Below the pieces are notes generated by a model that worked only from the letters and a program-made list of their open reading frames with translations, searched no databases and was not told where the DNA came from. A stretch of 64,000 nucleotides of DNA, from the NCBI GenBank assembly GCA_902764345.1, contig CACWVT010000010.1:1-64000 (forward strand), read 5' to 3'. Of this stretch, positions 54,601-61,145 are shown piece after piece. The translations under genes and the position numbers were made by a program. This DNA comes from an uncultured Ruminobacter sp. Its GTDB lineage: Bacteria; Pseudomonadota; Gammaproteobacteria; Enterobacterales; Succinivibrionaceae. Numbering within the stretch: the stretch's first letter is position 1; the number at the start of each line of letters is the position of its first letter.

Positions 54601-55562
54601 GAGTTAAGGAAATCCTTCACCTTTGCAAAAAGGTTGTTTATGTCATTTTTCCAAGGGCTGGAAGGATAATCGGTGTTGGCATCTCCATCCTTAATCTTGA
54701 ACGGACATACCCAGCGACCGGACAGGTCAGGATCGTTCATGTTGTAGAACTCACTGGCTCTGCTGTCATTAAAAGTCAGAACACCTACATTCTTTTCCGT
54801 TCTGAATTTTCTGACTGTGGCGCTGTCATCCCTACCTTCAAGTTGCGGATTGAACGTAATCGCACCAAACTCTCTGTCGAGTCGGCTGTAGCTGGAATCG
54901 GCAAAATGACTTATCTTGGCTTCATTATAGAATTTATCAAGATCTGTCTTGCATATATAGAACTTGTACTTAAAACTCGGATTATTGAACAGATTCAGGT
55001 CATCAAGGAAGAATGAGGTATTCTCAAAAAACAGTGATGACATGTCGATGATAATCGAATTCATCTTAGCGGCTTCGGCAGGTGAATTACCGAGACTGGC
55101 ATACTTGTTTCTGATGCCCTTGAAATAATCCAGAGAAGCTTCAAGGTTGATACACTTTATAAACAGATTGTTACTGTCAAATGTATCCTCATTATTCTTG
55201 ATACCGGTAGCCTGATCGTAGTCCTGAGTGATAAACAGCGTATTGCCGTCAGAATGATGACTGCTTATAAGATCGCCGACTGAGGCACAGTCCACGATGC
55301 TCAGACGACCGCTTCTCTGCAGAATATCAAGGTTATTCTTCAGGTTCTTCTCATTTGCCAGTACTTTACGGACATGCTTAATGTAATCACAGTTAACATT
55401 TAACTTCTGATTATATTTACGCAGGGTCGGAACCACCAGATCAACGAACGGATTAAAATCCTCGGGACTCTTAAAGCATTCTTGATCTATATATATGATA
55501 AAGTCTCTTACAAGCGAGCTAATTATCTTCTGTTCATTATTTTTTTTGTCTGTATCGTTCAT
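48648..55562 (-). CDS. Giant PIN-like / repeat / pseudokinase / zinc-ribbon protein
   Basis: The 2304-residue product starts at ATG 55562 after GGAAAGGCGATCT; the frame to 55661 has no signal. The first 120 residues and residues about 150-310 look like two PIN-type domains (FIIYIDQE ... LFITQDYDQA; SIIIDMSSLFF ... VLTFNDSRASE). Then come Glu/Lys/Val repeats (EVKPEEKIVEK, about 560-650), eight to nine 40-residue Ala/Lys/Glu repeats (about 680-1045) and scattered 'SSGSNFxF' and 'GGFNIT' motifs. Residues about 1850-2160 form a kinase-like fold: Lys in DTIIKIFG, Glu in AKLETMME, GCVMRKI, then EDLNAIAID and FLNLERMQIGD. There the catalytic-loop Asn and the DFG Asp are replaced. Three zinc ribbons (six CxxC pairs) end the protein. 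No signal peptide. Role unknown. Confidence 0.85.
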   Translation of the reverse strand: MNDTDKKNNEQKIISSLVRDFIIYIDQECFKSPEDFNPFVDLVVPTLRKYNQKLNVNCDYIKHVRKVLANEKNLKNNLDILQRSGRLSIVDCASVGDLISSHHSDGNTLFITQDYDQATGIKNNEDTFDSNNLFIKCINLEASLDYFKGIRNKYASLGNSPAEAAKMNSIIIDMSSLFFENTSFFLDDLNLFNNPSFKYKFYICKTDLDKFYNEAKISHFADSSYSRLDREFGAITFNPQLEGRDDSATVRKFRTEKNVGVLTFNDSRASEFYNMNDPDLSGRWVCPFKIKDGDANTDYPSSPWKNDINNLFAKVKDFLNSNEDSFAKYAELSKARTAASIEEDEKKKQIESAKAKPAEEKKPVADPIIKVNNSDFSDLVVESDATKNNEMMFAKSKDFAKAVVQPKSQDVVAPLATSSVKASTINPEVASTDDSVIRQVNQNNNLQFVKSDEKKPSIADRVQPPVQAEKKIETPVSQEKKAEHVKTTVSVVGAAKSVADAVSVEKIVPQEGTKVESFDSVFSDSKPEQVVKSEEISPEKPEVKAEVKTDIKVESKPEVKTEAKVEAKSEEKIAEKVEVKPEEKIVEKVEVNPEEKVEVLPEEKIVEKAEVKPEEKIVEKVEVKPEEKIVEKAEVKPEEKTVEKVAAKPVEKEEKKHRGFFGFSLFGRKKNKAEEEKTAEVKAEADEVKTAVAEKTEAVKADVAEKIADAQAKVDEAKTAVTEKAEAVKADVAEKIADAKAKVDEVKTAVADKAAEAKTAVTEKVEAVKAETAEKLADTKVKVDEVKTAVADKAAEAKTAVTEKVEAVKAETAEKIADAKAKVDEVKTAVADKAAEAKTAVTEKVEAVKTETAEKIADAKAKVDEVKTAVADKAAEAKTAVAEKVEAVKAETAEKLADAKAKVDEAKTAVADKAAEAKTAVTEKVEAVKAETAEKIADARAKVDEVKTAVADKAADAKTAVTEKVEAVKADTAEKIADAKAKVDEVKTAVADKAADAKTAVTEKVEAVKADTAENLADAKAKVDEVKTAVADKAAEVKTAIAEKAGEVKAALTEKTDESKTEAVEKAEELKSVDPVIGVADGASESVEDAIKSQKSIKESIAGIVGDTDVLNDNDEHNKKVKFMSSGLGFNFTKKPETKKDSSAEHGSSDHEAKTVKFVSSGSNYKFSFKKKHDDSAAPEEHADAHSDEHAKHSFVSSGSNFMFTVKKKTEETEEKKVEAAPAKAEEKKTEAAPAKAEEKKTEAAPVKTEDKKADTISSDDKKLLNLSHETTRIALDSGTAVSSDVPAKPSLQKSNFDSNGASVSLADAVKIHDSAKVSQSVKTQDNGITASDVLKNVSVDDKMNIVNDFNRFRVSDIADSIIDSSNRAEKADGDISSTEESITAGSSTSYKDAVSALAKKTKAENSVMVGSASSMAERTEEIKKSFAKTVELASEKVKSEAESAGRSADVTSIDSGRNDAQDLIKKLNPVKTSREEYAAKGKSIVNEMLSSIDQVKSNTSFGESDAIRDEDKTPAALQLKPSAAGFNLTGKELEKIQKEREAEEKARLAQEAKQREEDIALGKIKVPHVTQNFKLDKTTGGFNITSDKAEELQERHRINNIGLVEALKAEKTRQEKEAADYARDVNTVKAIEEFELEGENADYVYGKSSKIKDETPVEDFDMNEKRKEMLRNYEASQRSEVSVRRNLDSASFYNANDKRKSRYGNAVNSAGQTARKVADVRGFDSSLFSDKPKSSSMQKTNPERSTQDYARVNQMIEERTRELENRKPEAALQQTQTRTDATSTQSQTVDIVISSQDGVKAGAGKEVAAVRTEASRVEESIDVKPVSVDRSVVSSMDNSAQAPFARTGNPYQVTVGLGIVEIPKLNDSVFINGAEVKLTNPIIMSQSLAIYANEKDPDTIIKIFGRNSLNASMIAKLETMMENQVNIEGIEWPRALIKNASGDIVGCVMRKINTTSLQVMCNSREYYFHSYNRIDLVRMALDYLNKVAKLHELNIFLGVEDLNAIAIDAHKKVSFLNLERMQIGDYPYLPVLNAVTAPELSSELSANMAGEISDRYVVAYTLFKLLFLGRSPYVTSHLQGVPVDKLTAFRFPENVFDPMVPPKDEAFYIWSYLPQYIKEAFISSLSTGYHESDRRKTVNDWLVLMNKFLVEITNPAVAPMALELSPSRAASADSSTSVECKLCRSAVSKIDASVTDGFCHHCFNQRGRLAKCSCCGKTFLVSYRDIKVGGDDSPKFCQSCKTKFMHTKTISKCHECNRSYVVTEGDELLYGSEIYSRCQDCLKAERDKKKEAEAKADGMITKK
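52420..53510 (-). repeat. Array of 120-bp coding repeats (40 residues each)
   Basis: Nine KVDE-containing units, eight of them with exact 120-bp spacing, encode the pattern AKAKVDEVKTAVADKAAEAK then TAVTEKVEAVKAETAEKIAD. The units differ by few bases, and one (first in the protein) is shortened to 29 residues. The heptad-poor, 11-mer-like Lys/Ala/Glu pattern suggests a long amphipathic helix like LEA or apolipoprotein repeats. Confidence 0.9.
53620..53880 (-). repeat. Short Glu/Lys/Val/Pro coding repeats
   Basis: Tandem 12-14 residue units of the type EEKIVEKVEVKP occur about nine times with minor changes; the DNA repeats CTTTTCTTCAGG-like blocks. Likely an extended, charged linker. Confidence 0.8.
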
Positions 55563-55939
55563 AGATCGCCTTTCCAAAAATACAAACCAGCCATTGTCAG
55601 TAATATCGGAGTCACGCAGAGGTCTTATATGCAGCCAAGATGTTGATGAATGATTCCCCATGACTGCCTACCAGAAGAAATCCGGCATATCCCGCACGGC
55701 AGTTCCTCTGACTTACTTATTACATCGATAGATAAAATCAACGCATCAGAGATATTTTAAATGTTTATCCGCAATAAAGGCATTCAAAAATCCCAAAAAA
55801 AACTGAATGACAACATTTGAACGCAACAGCTGTCCAAATGTTAATCATACGTAACTCTCCTATCTTTATAATAATTACATAAAATGCAAAATTAAAAAAC
55901 TTACTGGATCACTAAATCAAAAAAAGATGTTGATTTTAC

Positions 55940-56584
55940 TTACTTTGAGGCCATTGAAGCCGTCTTAAAAAAGTGACAGAGAGAGCTTACGGGACAGATG
56001 TCGCATTTAGGCTTTCTGGCAGTGCAGACGTACCGTCCGTGAAGTATGAGATGGTGATGGGCATTTTTGAGGAAACGGGACGGGATGCGGCGTGCCAGAA
56101 CATCGCTCATAAGGTCAGGAGTATTTGCATGGCTAAGTCCTATACGGTCAGCAACCCTGAATATATGAGTATCCACCGCAATGGTATTCATGCCGAAAGC
56201 CACATTCATCACCACTCTGGCAGTTTTGATTCCGACACCGGGAAGAGACGTAAGTTCCGACTCGGTCATCGGAACTTCTCCTCCGAAATCGGAAACGAGC
56301 TTCCGTGCCAGTCCGGAAAGATAACGGGCCTTAGCCCTGTAAAGCCCTATCGAGGATATTATGCGTTCTATCTCTTCTACGGGAAGTTTGGACATAGCCT
56401 CTGAATCCGGAGCAAGTCTGAACAGCTCCGGCGTAACCCTGTTAACCGAAGCATCGGTAGCCTGAGCGGAAAGAACCACCGCACAGAGCAGCTCGAATGC
56501 GTTACGGTACTTAAGCTCCGATTTCGGACTGTCATTTATGGATTCGAATATTTCAAAAAGTTCCGTTATCTGTGCCCTGTTCAT
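55940..56584 (-). CDS. nth: Endonuclease III
   Basis: The 214-residue DNA glycosylase/AP lyase removes oxidised pyrimidines in base-excision repair. Start ATG 56584 (after GAGGATTGCGCC) gives the usual length and N-terminus (MNRAQITELFEIF); the frame to 56638 is unlikely. The helix-hairpin-helix is LPGVGIKTARVV with the catalytic Lys, the catalytic Asp is in AVDTHIFRV, and the FCL iron-sulfur loop is C-x6-C-x2-C-x5-C in CTARKPKCDICPVSSLC. Also present are LLCAVVLSAQATDASVN and GLYRAKARYL. All catalytic and cluster residues are intact. The rsx/rnf genes that often precede nth in related bacteria are absent. Confidence 0.96.
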   Translation of the reverse strand: MNRAQITELFEIFESINDSPKSELKYRNAFELLCAVVLSAQATDASVNRVTPELFRLAPDSEAMSKLPVEEIERIISSIGLYRAKARYLSGLARKLVSDFGGEVPMTESELTSLPGVGIKTARVVMNVAFGMNTIAVDTHIFRVADRIGLSHANTPDLMSDVLARRIPSRFLKNAHHHLILHGRYVCTARKPKCDICPVSSLCHFFKTASMASK

Positions 56585-56778
56585 GGCGCAATCCTCAGGT
56601 AATGTCTTTGTTTTTTCATTATAAACCGTTTCGAACAAACCGGGGCTTTCTCATGAATTTATTCACTGTAATCAATTAATATAAATTATAGTCGCTATTT
56701 TACATTCATTCCTATTAACGTGTATAATTGAGGTATAATAATCTTATTGGGAAAGATTGATTTCAGACCGCACCGATA

Positions 56779-56826
56779 ATGGCAAACTCATTAAAACCTG
56801 CGGCAATCCCTCTCAGAATGTCATAA
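56779..56826 (+). other. 15-codon mini-ORF upstream of umuC
   Basis: ATG 56779 to TAA 56826 reads MANSLKPAAIPLRMS. It lies where umuD normally ends before umuC. A UmuD remnant is conceivable from the Lys-Pro-Ala and Ile-Pro-Leu residues, but the match is too short to support. Confidence 0.2.
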
Positions 56827-56848
56827 AGTTTTCACCTGCGGAATAATC

Positions 56849-56858
56849 CTGTCGACAG
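56849..56858. promoter_or_regulatory. Perfect palindrome CTGTCGACAG just before umuC
   Basis: A 10-bp perfect palindrome lies four bases upstream of the umuC ATG. Its CTGT/ACAG half-sites are those of LexA boxes, but the standard gammaproteobacterial LexA box has eight bases between them and this has two. It may be a degenerate or different operator, or chance. Confidence 0.25.
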
Positions 56859-56862
56859 TCAC

Positions 56863-58233
56863 ATGAGCATAATCAGATACACGGATCCGGACAAAGCCAC
56901 ACCGGAAGACATTTCAAGACTCAGGGCCTATGAAATGAATACCTCCAGGCGTTATTTTGCCCTTGCGGACTGTAACAATTTCTTTGTATCGTGCGAAAGA
57001 CTGTTCCGACCGGATCTGAAAAACAGGCCCGTAATTGTTCTCTCGAACAACGACGGATGCGTAATATCCAGATCAAATGAAGCGAAGCAGATCGGAATCC
57101 CCATGGGCATTCCGCTGTTCAAGATTAAACATCTTGTCAGCCGATACGGCATTGCCGTATTCAGCTCTAATTTCAGTCTTTATCTTGACATGTCCAACAG
57201 AGTTTTTTCCAAGCTGTGCGAATACGCCGTAAACATTGAAAGATACAGTATAGATGAATCGTTCATGGATCTTACGGGGCTTGGAATAACAATAAACAGA
57301 CACGATTACTGTCTGGACATCAGACATGCCGTCACCCATGATGTGGGTATTCCCGTATGCGTGGGAGGAGCATCCACCAAGACTCTCGCAAAAATTGCAA
57401 ATCACTGTGCCAAAAAAGGAATTCTGCCCGGCGGAGTCATGACCATAGACACCGACGACGAGAGACTTTTTGCCCTTAAACAGACACCTCTTGATGACAT
57501 ATGGGGAATCGGCCGTGCTCTTAATGAAAAATTCAGCAGAGACTACGGAATCAGAACCGCATACGACCTTTCCCTCATGGATCCCGAAAAGGTAAAAAAA
57601 AGATTCAGCATAACTGTCGCCAACATAATCAGGGAACTTAACGGCATCTCATGCATAACCCTTGAGGACGAACCGCGACCAAAAAAGCAGATTATGTGGA
57701 GCAGAACCTTCGGACATCACATCGTTGATCTGTCAGAGCTTCGGCAGATTGTTGCCGACTTTATCGCAAGAGCAGCGGAAAAGCTCAGGGAGGATGGTCA
57801 GTATGCCGGACTTATCAGCATCTTTATCCAGACTAACCTTGCCTCAAGGGTTGACCGCAGATACGCCAAACAGGCTACTGCCCGCCTCAGCGTAAAAACC
57901 TGCGACACCACCGAGCTTATGAGCGCAGGTCTGAAAGTTCTGGAAAAAATCTTCATCCCGGGCTATCTCTACTACAAGGCGGGAGTCATTCTTGAGGATC
58001 TTTCCCCTCTGAGGGAATCACAGTCAGACATGTTCGATACCCCCTGCGAATCAGAGGAACTGCGGCAGAAAAGAGAAAAGCTTCAGCATGCCGTGGACAG
58101 TCTTAACCGGAAACAGCACAACACGGTATTTCTGGCCGCTCAGGGAATATATGCTCACGGACAGGTCTCAAAGCAGGAACGTCGCTCCCCTTCATACACC
58201 ACAAGCTGGAAGGATCTCCCGAAGGTAAAGTAA
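56863..58233 (+). CDS. umuC: Y-family DNA polymerase V catalytic subunit UmuC
   Basis: The 456-residue translesion polymerase subunit has blocks FALADCNNFFVSCERLF (first catalytic Asp), LSNNDGCVISRSNEAK, FSSNFSLYLDMSNRV, IERYSIDESFMDLTG (the Asp-Glu pair), the helix-hairpin-helix (PLDDIWGIGRALNEKF) and the little-finger region (MWSRTFGHHI, FIQTNLASRVDRRYAKQATA). The length exceeds E. coli UmuC (422) mostly at the N-terminus; ATG 56935 (MNTSRRYF) is an alternative start nearer the family norm. No umuD gene is adjacent, although UmuD' is required for Pol V in E. coli, so UmuD must be elsewhere or the gene works differently. The start has only a weak ribosome-binding site. Confidence 0.93.
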   Translation: MSIIRYTDPDKATPEDISRLRAYEMNTSRRYFALADCNNFFVSCERLFRPDLKNRPVIVLSNNDGCVISRSNEAKQIGIPMGIPLFKIKHLVSRYGIAVFSSNFSLYLDMSNRVFSKLCEYAVNIERYSIDESFMDLTGLGITINRHDYCLDIRHAVTHDVGIPVCVGGASTKTLAKIANHCAKKGILPGGVMTIDTDDERLFALKQTPLDDIWGIGRALNEKFSRDYGIRTAYDLSLMDPEKVKKRFSITVANIIRELNGISCITLEDEPRPKKQIMWSRTFGHHIVDLSELRQIVADFIARAAEKLREDGQYAGLISIFIQTNLASRVDRRYAKQATARLSVKTCDTTELMSAGLKVLEKIFIPGYLYYKAGVILEDLSPLRESQSDMFDTPCESEELRQKREKLQHAVDSLNRKQHNTVFLAAQGIYAHGQVSKQERRSPSYTTSWKDLPKVK

Positions 58234-58502
58234 TTCCTAACGGCAATCCGCTAACGACAATCAATGCCGCCATTCAGTGATTTCCGCTTCTGTCTGCCAT
58301 GAAATCCTGAATATTCAACCTGCATCAGATATGTTTAACCGTCGCAATGCAATATCTGACATATTTTTGTGTTTTTATGTATCCATCTTATAAAGATGCA
58401 ATGAATTAATATTGTACAGGTTATTTACTATAGTGTATACTTTTGATACCATATAAAAATCAGATCAACACATTTAAAATTTCTATCAACATCAAAATTA
58501 AT

Positions 58503-58853
58503 ATGACAGGAAAAAAGACCAGCATTACCGTCCGCGGAAAAACTTTTGAATCCGTATCTGCGATGTGCAGACACTACGGAATCGGAAGATCCAGATGGAA
58601 CAACGTTATCAAAAGAGCCGAAAGCCCTGAGAAAGCTTTAGACTTATGCCTATCATACGAATCTGACAGCATGAAGAAAGTAAGCATAAACGGTATGACG
58701 TTCAGCTCCATCATCGAAGCTTCCGAATACTTTGGGCTGAACCCTACAAGTGTCTACACCAAAATCAGCAGACATAAAATCTCTGCTGAAGAGGCCATAT
58801 CATCACTCATCAGCCGCAGAAACTCCGACAGCAAAGACGAAGTCTCCGAATGA
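58503..58853 (+). CDS. Small protein with two helix-turn-helix-like repeats
   Basis: The 116-residue product from ATG 58503; an upstream frame to 58443 is Ile/Asn-rich and unlikely. Two similar units of about 45 residues are visible: ITVRGKTFESVSAMCRHYG with SRWNNVIKRAESPEKALDL, and VSINGMTFSSIIEASEYFG with TSVYTKISRHKISAEEAI. Each starts with a short strand, a Phe and a helix pair, resembling the NUMOD-type or excisionase-like repeats used for DNA binding in phage and homing-endonuclease proteins. A DNA-binding role is inferred. No phage genes adjoin it. The preceding intergenic DNA is AT-rich. Confidence 0.6.
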   Translation: MTGKKTSITVRGKTFESVSAMCRHYGIGRSRWNNVIKRAESPEKALDLCLSYESDSMKKVSINGMTFSSIIEASEYFGLNPTSVYTKISRHKISAEEAISSLISRRNSDSKDEVSE

Positions 58854-58887
58854 CGGTGAGTTAACCATTACCAGGATTCTCTTCCGG

Positions 58888-58910
58888 GCTGAAACAGTTA
58901 TTGTTTCAGC
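58888..58910 (+). terminator. Hairpin after the helix-turn-helix repeat gene
   Basis: A perfect 9-bp stem GCTGAAACA/TGTTTCAGC with loop GTTAT. No T-run follows, so it may be a weak terminator or an mRNA 3'-end stabiliser. Confidence 0.4.
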
Positions 58911-58947
58911 ATCATGCTGAATGAAGAGATGCAAAGACAAACAAAAA

Positions 58948-58975
58948 GGAGAAACGGCATTACTGCCGTTTCTCC
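58948..58975 (-). terminator. Rho-independent terminator of dapB
   Basis: A perfect 12-bp stem (GGAGAAACGGCA / TGCCGTTTCTCC) with loop TTAC and an A-run on the plus strand before it (T's on the minus strand), 38 bp past the dapB stop. Confidence 0.88.
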
Positions 58976-59012
58976 TTAAGATTCTAAGCGCACGCGAACG
59001 TGCGGCTTTAAA

Positions 59013-59876
<864 letters not shown>

Positions 59877-59984
59877 TTAGAAGCCCGGTAGACCGAGCCT
59901 TATAAAGAAACCTGAAAACACTGGCGTCTCAGATCATCCATGCAGGCATAAATTTCCGTATGTCCTACGGTATCTTATACTAAA

Positions 59985-60031
59985 GGCGGGAATCCCGATG
60001 CGCTTTGCATTGCACCATAGGACTTCCCGCC
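59985..60031 (-). terminator. Long branched hairpin downstream of fklB
   Basis: Outer stem GGCGGGAA/TTCCCGCC encloses further pairing (CC/GG and ATGC/GCAT). On the minus strand it is followed by TTTAGTAT. Probably the fklB terminator, although the T-run is weak. Confidence 0.45.
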
Positions 60032-60078
60032 ACCCCGGATTATGTAAGCCTGACGACTCACTACCGCATGCTTAACGC

Positions 60079-60687
60079 TTACTTAACGATATCGAGAAGT
60101 TCCACTTCAAATACGAGAACGCTGCATGGAGGAATTGAACCGGCTCCGTTTTCACCGTAAGCAAGTTCGTAAGGAATGGTTAAACGGTACTTTGAACCAA
60201 CCTTCATTAACTGAAGACCTTCAACCCAGCCCTTGATAACCTGGTTTACGCCGAACTGTGCAGGTTCACCTCTTAATACTGATGAATCAAATACGGTACC
60301 GTCAATGAGAGTGCCGTGGTAATGAACCTTAACCACGTTGTTTTCATTTGGAACTGCACCATTACCTTCGGAAAGAACCTCATACTGAAGACCTGAAGGA
60401 GTTACTACAACAGATTCCTTCTTGGCATTTTCAGCGAGGTATTCAGCGCCCTTCTTCTTGGCAACTTCAGCAAGAGCGGCCTGTTCCTTTGCAAGCTTCT
60501 CATTTAATTCCTTGAAAGCATCCATGAGATCCTGCTGGCTGAGCTGTAACTTACCAGAAAGAGAATCCTTAACACCTTCAATCACTGCATCAACGTTGAA
60601 TGCAGGGAACATGCTGTGCTTTAACTGATCGCCAACCTGAGTACCGATACCGTAACAAACCTTATCTTCAGTAGTCTTGAATTCCAT
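60079..60687 (-). CDS. fklB: FKBP-type peptidyl-prolyl isomerase, FklB-like
   Basis: The 202-residue cytoplasmic prolyl isomerase/chaperone is close in layout to E. coli FklB (206). The N-terminal helical dimerisation domain (KVCYGIGTQVGDQL, LMDAFKELNEKLAKEQAAL) precedes the FKBP domain: VHYHGTLIDGTVFDSS, GEPAQFGVNQVIKGWVEGLQ, LTIPYELAYGENGAGSIPP, VFEVELLDIVK. No signal peptide is present, which separates it from periplasmic FkpA. It lies between dapB and ppiD in the same direction but with long gaps, so it probably has its own promoter. Confidence 0.93.
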   Translation of the reverse strand: MEFKTTEDKVCYGIGTQVGDQLKHSMFPAFNVDAVIEGVKDSLSGKLQLSQQDLMDAFKELNEKLAKEQAALAEVAKKKGAEYLAENAKKESVVVTPSGLQYEVLSEGNGAVPNENNVVKVHYHGTLIDGTVFDSSVLRGEPAQFGVNQVIKGWVEGLQLMKVGSKYRLTIPYELAYGENGAGSIPPCSVLVFEVELLDIVK

Positions 60688-61145
60688 TAAAATAAATCCT
60701 TATCTTTGATTTCCGGGCCGGATGAATTTCCAGCCGCCATAATTGAAAACCGGATAACACGTCAACATTCAGCCGTGCTCCCAGCCGGAGCCGCACAACA
60801 GCTCTACGTTAACTGACACCTGCAATTATTACCGTTGTGCCTGTGAACGTCTCCTACAGTCTGCAACCGAACGACACCGACAAACGGCATCATGACAGAC
60901 AGAGCAGATACAGCCTGAACCGCCACGTGTAAGAAACTTTCGTCATGTTACAACAGCACATATGTTTAGTCAACCTATTGACGCTAAAAACACGCAGGGA
61001 CAGGACCTTGAGGCATCGCTTAGCGGCGGGGTTAAGAATGCTTCCGCTCGTGATTCATCACAGCAAAAAAAATCACCGTTCCGCATTAACGTGGAACGGT
61101 GATTCATTATAAGCGGGGAGCCGGACTCCTGCTTACCCTCTGTAA
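60688..61145. other. Intergenic region upstream of fklB
   Basis: About 460 bp hold the fklB promoter region and, at the right, the ppiD terminator. No RNA gene recognised. Confidence 0.45.
61071..61104 (-). terminator. Rho-independent terminator of ppiD
   Basis: A perfect 12-bp stem AATCACCGTTCC/GGAACGGTGATT with a 10-nt loop and a plus-strand A-run (61065-61072), giving T's on the minus strand. It lies about 40 bp past the ppiD stop. Confidence 0.88.

Noticed and set aside
56849..56858. CTGTCGACAG as a LexA box
   Set aside because: The half-sites match, but spacing is two bases instead of eight, so it is reported only as a palindrome.
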